Notes under the pieces: model-generated
Seen by the model: the letters and a program-made list of their open reading frames with translations, nothing else
Database searches by the model: none
What the model was told of the DNA's origin: nothing
Assembly: GCA_031551355.1 (NCBI GenBank)
Contig: JAVBNT010000009.1
Location: 1 to 64,000, forward strand
Source of the DNA: JAVBNT01 sp031551355
Lineage (GTDB): Bacteria; Vulcanimicrobiota; CADAWZ01
Length of the DNA: 64,000 bases
Direction of reading: 5' to 3'
Part shown: positions 16,189 to 23,500 of the stretch, one piece after another
How the letters are laid out: each line of letters begins with the position of its first letter
How positions within the stretch are numbered: position 1 is the stretch's first letter
Made by a program: the position numbers and the translations under genes

Positions 16189-16944
16189 CTAGAGTGATGC
16201 ACTCTGGTCTGCCGAAACTTGTGTAAATACGAGCGTGTAAATAGCTTTTGCCATAAAGTTAGGGTCGTTTGGTGAAAAAGTTTCCACTGTCTGTCCGCCG
16301 GCATTTTTTACCGTTCCGTCGGCAGCAATCGTGCCGATTGTATTGTTTGCCGCATCCTTTACACATCCGTTGTTATCGATTGAAGCTTTTTTGGTGTTGC
16401 CGCTATCATTGATGATGTTGTTTACTAAAGAACCTTTGATATTGCCTGCTTTGTCGTAGATGAATACTTTAGCATCGGAAACTGCGGAGCAGGGCAGCAT
16501 TGAACTGTTGTCAAAGAAGAAGATTACCGCTGCTGTTTTTATGAGTGAATTACCGGAGTATGAACCGACTTCTTTGCCGGAAAGATTGATGACTGTGCCT
16601 TTGTTCAAAAGTCCGACGAGCGTATCCCTGTGGTCCTGTATGATACCTGTTGACGATTCTATTTTTCCGCAGACGCTGTTGTTTGAATTTCTGATTGTTC
16701 CGTCTTTGTCAATGCGGCCGATTGTTTTTCCTGTTTCATTATGTACGGTACCGTTTTCATCTACCAAACCTATTTTGCTGCCGTTTTCATTTTTTACAGT
16801 GCCGTTTTCTTCAACTGACGCTACAGTTTTTCCGTTTGCCGATTTTACCGTTAATGTATTTGCAAAAGCTGATGCCGTAAGGCAGATGCTGATTATCAGA
16901 GCTAATATTACTGTGTTATATTTTCCGTTTGTTTTTACTGACAT
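16189..16944 (-). CDS. Secreted protein of degenerate GT(V/I)xN..G..IG repeats
   Basis: A 251-residue protein with an N-terminal signal peptide (VILALIISICLTASAFA). The rest is made of about eight degenerate 16-17-residue repeats, for example NGTVKNENGSKIGLVDE, then NGTVHNETGKTIGRIDK, then DGTIRNSNNSVCGKIES. They are interrupted by an insert around AAVIFFFDNSSMLPCSAV. The pattern of alternating strands and Gly/Asn turns suggests a beta-helix or beta-roll surface protein. It has a strong promoter with overlapping palindromes and a CTGGAGGG ribosome site. The repeat type is not a named family I can identify with certainty. Confidence 0.75.
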   Translation of the reverse strand: MSVKTNGKYNTVILALIISICLTASAFANTLTVKSANGKTVASVEENGTVKNENGSKIGLVDENGTVHNETGKTIGRIDKDGTIRNSNNSVCGKIESSTGIIQDHRDTLVGLLNKGTVINLSGKEVGSYSGNSLIKTAAVIFFFDNSSMLPCSAVSDAKVFIYDKAGNIKGSLVNNIINDSGNTKKASIDNNGCVKDAANNTIGTIAADGTVKNAGGQTVETFSPNDPNFMAKAIYTLVFTQVSADQSASL

Positions 16945-17008
16945 TTGTGAGTCCCTCCAGGTTTTGTTGTTATGTTTATTTTTCTGTTGTTTTTTTCTGA
17001 CAAGTGTG

Positions 17009-17037
17009 ATTGTAAACTATTTGTTAACAATTGTCAA
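17009..17037 (-). promoter_or_regulatory. Promoter with overlapping TTGTTAACAA operators
   Basis: On the minus strand TTGACA (17037-17032), a 17-base spacer and TACAAT (17014-17009) form a strong sigma-70-type promoter for the repeat-protein gene. The 10-base palindrome TTGTTAACAA lies in the spacer (17021-17030). A second copy lies upstream near 17083-17092, together with GTAAACTATGTTAAAA. A closely related module is found near 41.2 kb. The palindromes look like sites for a repressor or activator. Confidence 0.7.
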
Positions 17038-17178
17038 TACTTTTTTAACATTTTTTTAAAATTATTTTAACATAGTTTACAATTTGTTAACAAATAGTAA
17101 TTGTTAACAGTATTTTATTGTCGAAAACGGTTGATTATGATAGTAATATTGTGACAAGTTTTTGGAGATTTTGATATT

Positions 17179-17910
17179 ATGAAACAAAATAAGTACGATG
17201 ATCCGGTATTTTTTGAAAAATATTTGCTGATGGAGCGCTCGAAAGGTCTTGAATTTGCCGGTGAATGGCCTGAATTCAGAAAAATGATGCCTGATTTGAG
17301 AGATAAAAGAGTCCTTGATTTAGGCTGCGGGCTTGGCTGGCATTGCCGGTATGCTGCGGAAAACGGCGCAAAATGCGTTACCGGCATTGATATTTCGCAG
17401 AAAATGATTGCTGCGGCAAGAGCGAAAACGCCTTCGAAAAAAATAAAATACTTATGTATGCCGCTTGAAGACATCGATTTTGCCGGCGATTCTTTTGATA
17501 TCGTTATCAGTTCGCTGGCCCTTCACTATATAGAATCATTTTCTTTTATATGTGCCTTGGTGGAAAGGCTGCTTGTGAGCGGCGGGTATTTTGTTTTTTC
17601 TGTTGAGCATCCGGTTTTCACGGCACATGGCTCTCAGAAATGGTATTGCGGTGACGACGGCAGTATTTTGCATTGGCCTGTTGATGGTTATTTTAATGAA
17701 GGTTTGCGGACTACCGGCTTTTTGGGAGAGGAAGTTTTGAAATACCACCGCACCCTGACGTCTTATCTAAACGGGCTTATAACAGCCGGATTTAGAATCA
17801 TGTCCGTAGTTGAACCGATGCCTCCGGATGATTTGCTGCATATTGATGGTATGGCTGACGAGCTGAGACGCCCGATAATGCTTCTTGTCTCTTCCGTGAA
17901 AAACGAATAA
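17179..17910 (+). CDS. Class I SAM-dependent methyltransferase
   Basis: A 243-residue methyltransferase with the SAM-binding motif I VLDLGCGLGWHCRYAAENGA, motif II GIDISQKMI and the post-I/IV stretch FDIVISSLALHYIE, as in Methyltransf_11/25 enzymes. The C-terminal half (HRTLTSYLNGLITAGFRIMSVVEP) is typical of small-molecule methyltransferases. It has a TTGGAG ribosome site. It diverges from the repeat-protein gene, sharing its upstream region. The substrate is unknown. Confidence 0.85.
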   Translation: MKQNKYDDPVFFEKYLLMERSKGLEFAGEWPEFRKMMPDLRDKRVLDLGCGLGWHCRYAAENGAKCVTGIDISQKMIAAARAKTPSKKIKYLCMPLEDIDFAGDSFDIVISSLALHYIESFSFICALVERLLVSGGYFVFSVEHPVFTAHGSQKWYCGDDGSILHWPVDGYFNEGLRTTGFLGEEVLKYHRTLTSYLNGLITAGFRIMSVVEPMPPDDLLHIDGMADELRRPIMLLVSSVKNE

Positions 17911-17954
17911 CCATATTGTTAGGAATATCTCAATGTCGTAAGTTAAGAGAAAAG

Positions 17955-18075
17955 CGTTTATCACAGAGAAGAGGGGAACACAGGGATGTTTTAACCGGCG
18001 TTTATCCTCCGTGCCTCTGCGCCCTCTGTGAAGAGAGCCAAAGATGTCAAAATCGGCTATGAAAAATACTAACTT
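17955..18075 (+). repeat. Dispersed CACAGAG repeat, copy 3 (tail only)
   Basis: TATCACAGAGAAGAGGGGAA, then TTTTAACCGGCGTTTATCCT, CCCTCTGTGAAGAGAGCC and GATGTCAAAATCGGCTATG. The last 44 bases (18032-18075) are identical to 41700-41743. It is in sense orientation downstream of the methyltransferase gene, without the terminator head. Confidence 0.75.
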
Positions 18076-18097
18076 AGAGCAAACTGCACAAATGTAG

Positions 18098-18268
18098 ACA
18101 ATACTTCATAATGCACGTGAAGAATACAAATATGCCGTGCCATTATCAAATGATTTGCAAAAAAGAATTATCACTGTAAAAATACCGGATAGTTTTTATA
18201 TGATGGGTATCAGCTATGTTAAATCAAGTTGCTCTAATGACACCGGTAGGAATCTAATGTTGTATTGA
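18098..18268 (+). pseudogene. Small open frame without start, possible gene remnant
   Basis: A 56-codon frame reading TILHNAREEYKYAVPLSNDL through KRIITVKIPDSFYMMG to RNLMLY and a stop. It follows directly after a stop codon that ends a short ATG-led frame coming out of the repeat copy upstream. No ribosome site and no family are recognised. It may be debris brought in or broken by the repeat; equally it may be chance. Confidence 0.25.
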
Positions 18269-18297
18269 GGCTTTTTATGGGTTTATGGCAAACTAAT

Positions 18298-19293
18298 TTA
18301 GTAACAGTCCCAGGTATAGATGACATTGGAAAAATCACATTTTTTCAGGTCTTCCGGAGTAATGAAAAAATTGGCGACTCCGCAGTCTCCCCACATGATC
18401 TCCCCGATGCTGTCGATCTGCAGAAGTAGGACCGTGTGATTCTTGAAGGAATCCGCATAACCTCTGGGATCTTCCTGGGTAAAAAACGGATAACCGCCGA
18501 TTCTGTGCCCGGAAGATGAGAGCGACTCGTGTATAAAATCGATTGTATCGTCGTCAAGATCATAATATGATTTAATATTTGCATCACCATCAAAGTCTTT
18601 CATAAACAAATCATTGAAGCGGAAATCGTCCGGTGCCATAGCACATTTTGTTTTTGCAGCTTTGAGGAGAAATTCGCCTTCAAAGGGAAGGTTTCCGTCT
18701 GTAAATTTTGGCGGCTGCCCAAGTTGTGAGCGGTCATCGACGATATTTTCGTGATATATAATTCTGAAACTTTGCTGCTCGCATGGGTTGTCAAAGTTTA
18801 CGCCATAGCAGTCTTCCTTTTCTTCATAGGCTACATATACCTGCAGTATGCCTTTTTCGGGAAAGTCCGCTATGTGAGGCAGCTTTGAAAAGTTAAGCTG
18901 TGCCAAAAGCTTAAGCGGTTTGCCGTCGCTTTTGGGGGCTTTGTTGTGCGGATAGTCAAATCCGGGCGGTAAGTAGGGAATACCTCCCAGTTTACTGTCA
19001 TATACGTCCGTTTTTGCACGCTGCGCATCAAGCTCCAGAACATCTGCCGAAGTTTCCGCTTTAAGCTTTTCAATGGCTGCGTTTATTTTTTTGTTGTCAG
19101 CCGTCTTTATGCCGGCCGCTGTTTTTTCCGTTACGGCTTTTGTTTTGATATAAATGAAAGCTCCGATTCCCACTGAAATTGTGATTGCCGCAAAAACGGC
19201 TATAAGTATAATAGCAGTCATAATTATGATAACTTTTTTATTATTTTTTTCTTTTGAATCGGCACGATGGCCGTCTTTTGTATAGTTTGTCAT
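18298..19293 (-). CDS. Membrane-anchored YwqG-like (DUF1963) protein
   Basis: A 331-residue protein. A single transmembrane helix (IIIMTAIILIAVFAAITISVGIGAFIYI, about residues 22-49) is followed by a helical spacer and a DUF1963/YwqG-like domain: SKLGGIPYLPPGFDYPHN, PLKLLAQLNFSKLP, GILQVYVAY, HRIGGYPFFTQEDPR and VLLLQIDSIGEIMWGDCGVANFFI. YwqG proteins are of unknown function; an added N-terminal anchor placing the domain outside the membrane is uncommon. It stands alone. Confidence 0.8.
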   Translation of the reverse strand: MTNYTKDGHRADSKEKNNKKVIIIMTAIILIAVFAAITISVGIGAFIYIKTKAVTEKTAAGIKTADNKKINAAIEKLKAETSADVLELDAQRAKTDVYDSKLGGIPYLPPGFDYPHNKAPKSDGKPLKLLAQLNFSKLPHIADFPEKGILQVYVAYEEKEDCYGVNFDNPCEQQSFRIIYHENIVDDRSQLGQPPKFTDGNLPFEGEFLLKAAKTKCAMAPDDFRFNDLFMKDFDGDANIKSYYDLDDDTIDFIHESLSSSGHRIGGYPFFTQEDPRGYADSFKNHTVLLLQIDSIGEIMWGDCGVANFFITPEDLKKCDFSNVIYTWDCY

Positions 19294-19451
19294 TTATATA
19301 ATAATTATGTCCACATCATATATGAATTGCCTTTGAGGCTCAATATCTTTCCGGAAAAGCGCGGTATATAAATTTTTGAAGGCTCCCGTTAAAAATTCCT
19401 GCCGGGTTATCATTAACTCGGACAGTTGTTTTTGTATTATATTTTCTGCGC

Positions 19452-20033
19452 CTAAATAAACAGGGACGCAGCACAGTATACGAGCGTCAGTGCCATCATT
19501 ATATTAATGATTTTTTGGTGTTTGGCCATAAATTTATTGAATGCCGAACCGAAAATACCCCAGCAACAGGTGGATATAAAAGCAAGGGCGGCCATCGCAA
19601 GTGAGAATAGCAGCAGCATTGACCCGGAATGATATACGGGAATAATGAAAGTAGATACCGCCGTAATGCTGAAAATAACTCCTTTGGGGTTGATGAACTG
19701 CAGCAGCACTGCTTTAATAAATGTACCGTCATTGTTTTCATTTTTTTTATTTTTATTACTGCTTTTTAATATTGTCAAAGCAAGGTATAATATATATATG
19801 GCACCCAATATTTTCATTATACCGTTTATTGCCGGCAGAATTTTTTCAAGGCCCGAAAAGCACAGGCCGCATATCAACATTAGGCCGGTGAATCCTGCGG
19901 CGACGCCTAAATTGAATTCCAGACTTTTTCTGAATCCGTAGCGGCTGGAAATAGACATTGACATTATGTTGTTAGGTCCCGGCGTAAATGTGTTTATTAC
20001 AGCGTAAGAGATAAAAGCTATTATATTGTTCAT
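19452..20033 (-). CDS. LysE/RhtB family amino-acid exporter
   Basis: A 193-residue membrane protein with six predicted helices. The LysE-family motif TPGPNN is present near residue 17, followed by SISSRYGFRKSLEFNLGVAAGF, and the loop LLQFINPKGVIFSITA is typical. Family members export amino acids such as lysine, threonine or homoserine. It is divergently arranged with the CPBP protease gene, 30 bases apart. Confidence 0.9.
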   Translation of the reverse strand: MNNIIAFISYAVINTFTPGPNNIMSMSISSRYGFRKSLEFNLGVAAGFTGLMLICGLCFSGLEKILPAINGIMKILGAIYILYLALTILKSSNKNKKNENNDGTFIKAVLLQFINPKGVIFSITAVSTFIIPVYHSGSMLLLFSLAMAALAFISTCCWGIFGSAFNKFMAKHQKIINIMMALTLVYCAASLFI

Positions 20034-20063
20034 AAATATATAAGAAGCAATTTACCGACAATC

Positions 20064-20897
20064 ATGCCTGAAAATAATCTTTCATTTAAAAATATATGGT
20101 CCGTTGCGTATCCTCCGCTTTGCTATATAGCTTTGCAGTTTATAACTTCAATCGGCGTAAGTGCGCTATTTTCATACCTTGAAATTTTTAACATCGGCAG
20201 AAACATGAACTCTGCCGATGTTGCCGGAATTTCCCTGATAGTAAGTACAGTTTTTTCTCTCGGCGTATTTGTTCCTTTGTTTCTGATGGTCAACGGTGTG
20301 CCGGTCAGGTCTATTTTTTCCGAAAAAGTCAGATTTGCCGATTTCGTTACGATCAGTTTATTCTCCCTGGGTCTTAATTTGATTATTATTGTGATTGTTG
20401 TTTATTACTCTCCTTATGTGCAGAGTTACAAAAGCGTTTCGGCATTTTTTACTTCGCTTAATATTATCATAAGAATTATAAGTACATGTTTTCTTATTCC
20501 TATTGTAGAAGAGATTTGTTTTCGGGGAATTGTTTTTAACCGTTTACAGCGTTTCACACCTTTTTGGCTTGCTATTTTTCTCCAGAGTGTAATATTTGCC
20601 CTTTTTCATTTTAACGCCCTGCAGTCATTTTATACTTTTTTTGCAGGTTTTTTCTTTGCTTTTCTTTATTGGAAATACGGCAATATCTGGGCCTCAATCC
20701 TGAGTCATATTATGTTCAACCTGTCTAATTTGATTTTTTCACGTATTTTCGGCAGTCTCAGCATTGAAATTAATGATTTTTTTTGGAATGTTATTCTGAT
20801 TACCGGTTTCTTACTCGTCACACTGACCTTTCTTATTATATTAAAACATGATAATTCCACCCGCTTAAAAGAAATGCCTGATGCCGGTAATGACTGA
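20064..20897 (+). CDS. CPBP family intramembrane metalloprotease
   Basis: A 277-residue protein with about eight hydrophobic helices. The CPBP (ABI) motifs are all present: motif 1 EEICFRG with Glu149, Glu150 and Arg154, motif 2 FALFHFN with His182, and motif 3 SILSHIMFN. Relatives include prenyl-protein proteases of the CaaX type and bacterial self-immunity proteins. The target is unknown. Confidence 0.9.
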   Translation: MPENNLSFKNIWSVAYPPLCYIALQFITSIGVSALFSYLEIFNIGRNMNSADVAGISLIVSTVFSLGVFVPLFLMVNGVPVRSIFSEKVRFADFVTISLFSLGLNLIIIVIVVYYSPYVQSYKSVSAFFTSLNIIIRIISTCFLIPIVEEICFRGIVFNRLQRFTPFWLAIFLQSVIFALFHFNALQSFYTFFAGFFFAFLYWKYGNIWASILSHIMFNLSNLIFSRIFGSLSIEINDFFWNVILITGFLLVTLTFLIILKHDNSTRLKEMPDAGND

Positions 20898-21101
20898 ATT
20901 TTTCCGTTTTTCATTGTATTATATACAAAATTCTCTGCATAGCGGTTATTTTGTGTTAAAATAATAAAATTGAAAATAATTCATTTTTGCTAAAAAAAAG
21001 GTAAATCATTAGAAACGGCGAATTATAATAAAATAATTTAAACTTTGACAACTATTTTAACGGTTTAAAAGTTTTTGAGATTTTAATACTTTTATTTTAC
21101 A

Positions 21102-21139
21102 CATAATTTTGGTGCATAAAAATGCCTCCGAAATTATGA
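21102..21139. other. Hairpin before the small membrane-protein gene
   Basis: CATAATTTTGG (21102-21112) pairs with CCGAAATTATG (21128-21138) with one G-T pair and an inner GCAT/ATGC. It is followed by ATTTTATTATG, so it could end the CPBP transcript or attenuate the next one. Confidence 0.35.
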
Positions 21140-21164
21140 TTTTATTATGTAATGGGAGATTTTG

Positions 21165-21422
21165 ATGCTTGCAGAAACAGTCGATGAAAAGGGTTGTTTT
21201 TCCGGATGTCTTCCGTTTCTTGTGCTTGGATTGATTGCCGGTGTCGTAAGCGGCGTGATATTTTTTGACGGTATGTGCGCCCAGTATGGCTTAACCGGAT
21301 CGATCGGAAAAATTACCGGTGCCCTTTTAGGGGGAATGGCCGGTCTTACTGCGGGCGGCATTTTAGGATTTATATTTGGACGTGTATTTACAGCCATAAA
21401 GAAAAAACAAGATGATTTCTAG
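21165..21422 (+). CDS. Small glycine-zipper membrane protein, unknown function
   Basis: An 85-residue protein with two hydrophobic segments, FLVLGLIAGVVSGVIFF and GALLGGMAGLTAGGILGFIFG, the second rich in GxxxG spacing as in glycine-zipper membrane proteins. It has a good GGGAG ribosome site 7 bases before the chosen ATG. It lies 63 bases before gyrB on the same strand and may share its transcript. No family is recognised. Confidence 0.7.
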   Translation: MLAETVDEKGCFSGCLPFLVLGLIAGVVSGVIFFDGMCAQYGLTGSIGKITGALLGGMAGLTAGGILGFIFGRVFTAIKKKQDDF

Positions 21423-21485
21423 GGTCTGTTATATTGTAAACGGCATTGATTAAACTCAGTTTTTCTAACTGTCTGGAGGATTTTT

Positions 21486-23465
21486 ATGGATACGAATCAG
21501 AGTGAATTTGTGAATCCTATTGGTGATTCAATTACCGATACCAGGGCTTTTTGTGAAGTTTTGACGGAAGCATCCGATTACAGCGCCGGAGATATACAAG
21601 TTCTTGAAGGGCTTGAGCCTGTAAGGAAGCGCCCGGCAATGTATATCGGCAGTACCGGTGAAAAAGGACTGCACCACCTGGTATTTGAAGCGGTTGACAA
21701 TAGCGTTGACGAAGCGCTGGCAGGATACTGCACTCAGGTTGACATTACCATACACGCTGATAACTCAATAACCTGTGTCGATAACGGACGAGGTATTCCT
21801 ACGGATATCGTTCAGAGCGAGGGCAAAAGCGGTGTTGAAGTTGTGATGACTAAACTGCACGCCGGTGGCAAATTCGGCGGCAGCGGCTATAAAGTTTCCG
21901 GAGGTCTTCACGGCGTTGGCGTATCCTGTGTGAATGCCCTGTCCAGCAGATTTGAAGTTGAAGTCTGGAGAAACGGTAAATCCTGGGCAATGGCTTTTTC
22001 CAAGGGTGATGTAATCGAGCCTTTTGCAGAAACCGGAACGTCTGATAAAACAGGTACAAGAGTAACCTTTAAACCCGATACGGATATTTTTACGGAAACC
22101 GTATATCAATATGATATTCTCGCTCAGCGTTTGCGTGAACTTGCCTTTTTAAATAAGGGTTTGACGATAAATTTAAAAGATGAAAGAGACGGCAAATCCG
22201 ATTCATATGTTTATGCGGGCGGCATCGTCCATTTTGTTTCTCATCTGAATAATAATAAGGAACCAATTTATCCGGAACCGATTTATTTTCATACGGTAAG
22301 AGACACTACCGAAGTGGAAGTGGCTCTCCAATGGAATAAAAGCTATACCGAAGTCATTTATACTTTTGCCAATAACATTAATACTCAGGAAGGCGGCAGC
22401 CATCTTGTCGGTTTTAAATCGGCGATCACCAAATGTATCAACAGTTATTCCCGCCGTAAGGGCTGGCTTAAGGAAAAGGATTCCAATTTCAGCGGTGAGG
22501 ACGTCAGAGAAGGTATTGTCGCCGTTATCAGCGTTAAACTTACGAATCCGCAGTTCGAAGGCCAGACAAAGACGAAACTCGGAAACCCTGAAATAAGATC
22601 GGTTGTCGAATCAGTGCTTGAAGAGAAGCTTGATACTTTCCTGGAAGAGAATCCGGCTTTTGCAAAAAATCTTATTGATAAATCAATGAATGCCTATAAA
22701 GCCAGGGAAGCCGCTAAAAAAGCCAGGGAAACCGTGAGGCGTAAAGGGATTCTTGACGGCATAACTTCGCTGCCCGGAAAACTGGCCGACTGCAGTGAAA
22801 AGGATGCCGAGAAAAGCGAGCTTTATATTGTTGAGGGTGAGTCCGCAGGCGGCAGTGCCAAACAGGGCCGTGACAGGCATTTCCAGGCAATATTGCCGCT
22901 TAAGGGTAAGATTCTCAATGTTGAGAGGGCCAGAATTGACGAGGTTCTCAAGAATGATGAAATCAGGACAATGATTACAGCTCTGGGAACCGGGATTGAT
23001 GAAGATTTTGACGTTAAGAAGCTGCGTTACCATAAAATAATAATAATGACTGATGCCGATGTCGACGGTTCTCATATCAGGACGCTGATATTGACGTTTT
23101 TCTACAGATATATGAAAAATCTTATTGAGCAGGGACATGTGTATATAGCACAGCCGCCGCTTTATAAGCTGAAAAAAGGTAAGAATGAAGTATACGCCTA
23201 CAGTGACGGAGAGAGAGATTCCGTTATTGCTTCCATGGGCGGCGACGGAGTTTCCATCCAGAGATATAAGGGTCTCGGTGAAATGAACCCTGATCAGCTT
23301 TGGGAAACTACTATGGATCCGGAATACAGGTTTATGCGTAAAGTCAGCCTGCAGGATGATTTTCTGGCTGATGATACGTTTAACAGGTTGATGGGTGAGG
23401 ATCCTAAACTTAGAAGAGATTTTATTGAAAAGTATGCTAAAGAAGTTAAAAATCTTGATATATAG
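21486..23465 (+). CDS. gyrB: DNA gyrase subunit B
   Basis: ATPase subunit of gyrase, 659 residues. An extra N-terminal stretch of about 30 residues precedes the usual start VLEGLEPVRKRPAMYIGS. The GHKL ATPase motifs EAVDNSVDEA, NGRGIPTD and GGLHGVGVSCVNAL are present, and the TOPRIM domain has EGESAGGSAKQGRDR and DADVDGSHI. The C-terminal IQRYKGLGEMNPDQLW motif is intact. The 165-residue insert of gammaproteobacterial GyrB is absent. It is followed by gyrA after 35 bases. Confidence 0.98.
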   Translation: MDTNQSEFVNPIGDSITDTRAFCEVLTEASDYSAGDIQVLEGLEPVRKRPAMYIGSTGEKGLHHLVFEAVDNSVDEALAGYCTQVDITIHADNSITCVDNGRGIPTDIVQSEGKSGVEVVMTKLHAGGKFGGSGYKVSGGLHGVGVSCVNALSSRFEVEVWRNGKSWAMAFSKGDVIEPFAETGTSDKTGTRVTFKPDTDIFTETVYQYDILAQRLRELAFLNKGLTINLKDERDGKSDSYVYAGGIVHFVSHLNNNKEPIYPEPIYFHTVRDTTEVEVALQWNKSYTEVIYTFANNINTQEGGSHLVGFKSAITKCINSYSRRKGWLKEKDSNFSGEDVREGIVAVISVKLTNPQFEGQTKTKLGNPEIRSVVESVLEEKLDTFLEENPAFAKNLIDKSMNAYKAREAAKKARETVRRKGILDGITSLPGKLADCSEKDAEKSELYIVEGESAGGSAKQGRDRHFQAILPLKGKILNVERARIDEVLKNDEIRTMITALGTGIDEDFDVKKLRYHKIIIMTDADVDGSHIRTLILTFFYRYMKNLIEQGHVYIAQPPLYKLKKGKNEVYAYSDGERDSVIASMGGDGVSIQRYKGLGEMNPDQLWETTMDPEYRFMRKVSLQDDFLADDTFNRLMGEDPKLRRDFIEKYAKEVKNLDI

Positions 23466-23500
23466 CAATGCAGAATTGATAGAAAGCCAGGATTTAGATT

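Noticed and set aside
22683..23468. 261-codon minus-strand frame inside gyrB
   Set aside because: Antisense to the conserved GyrB TOPRIM and C-terminal regions; no independent support.
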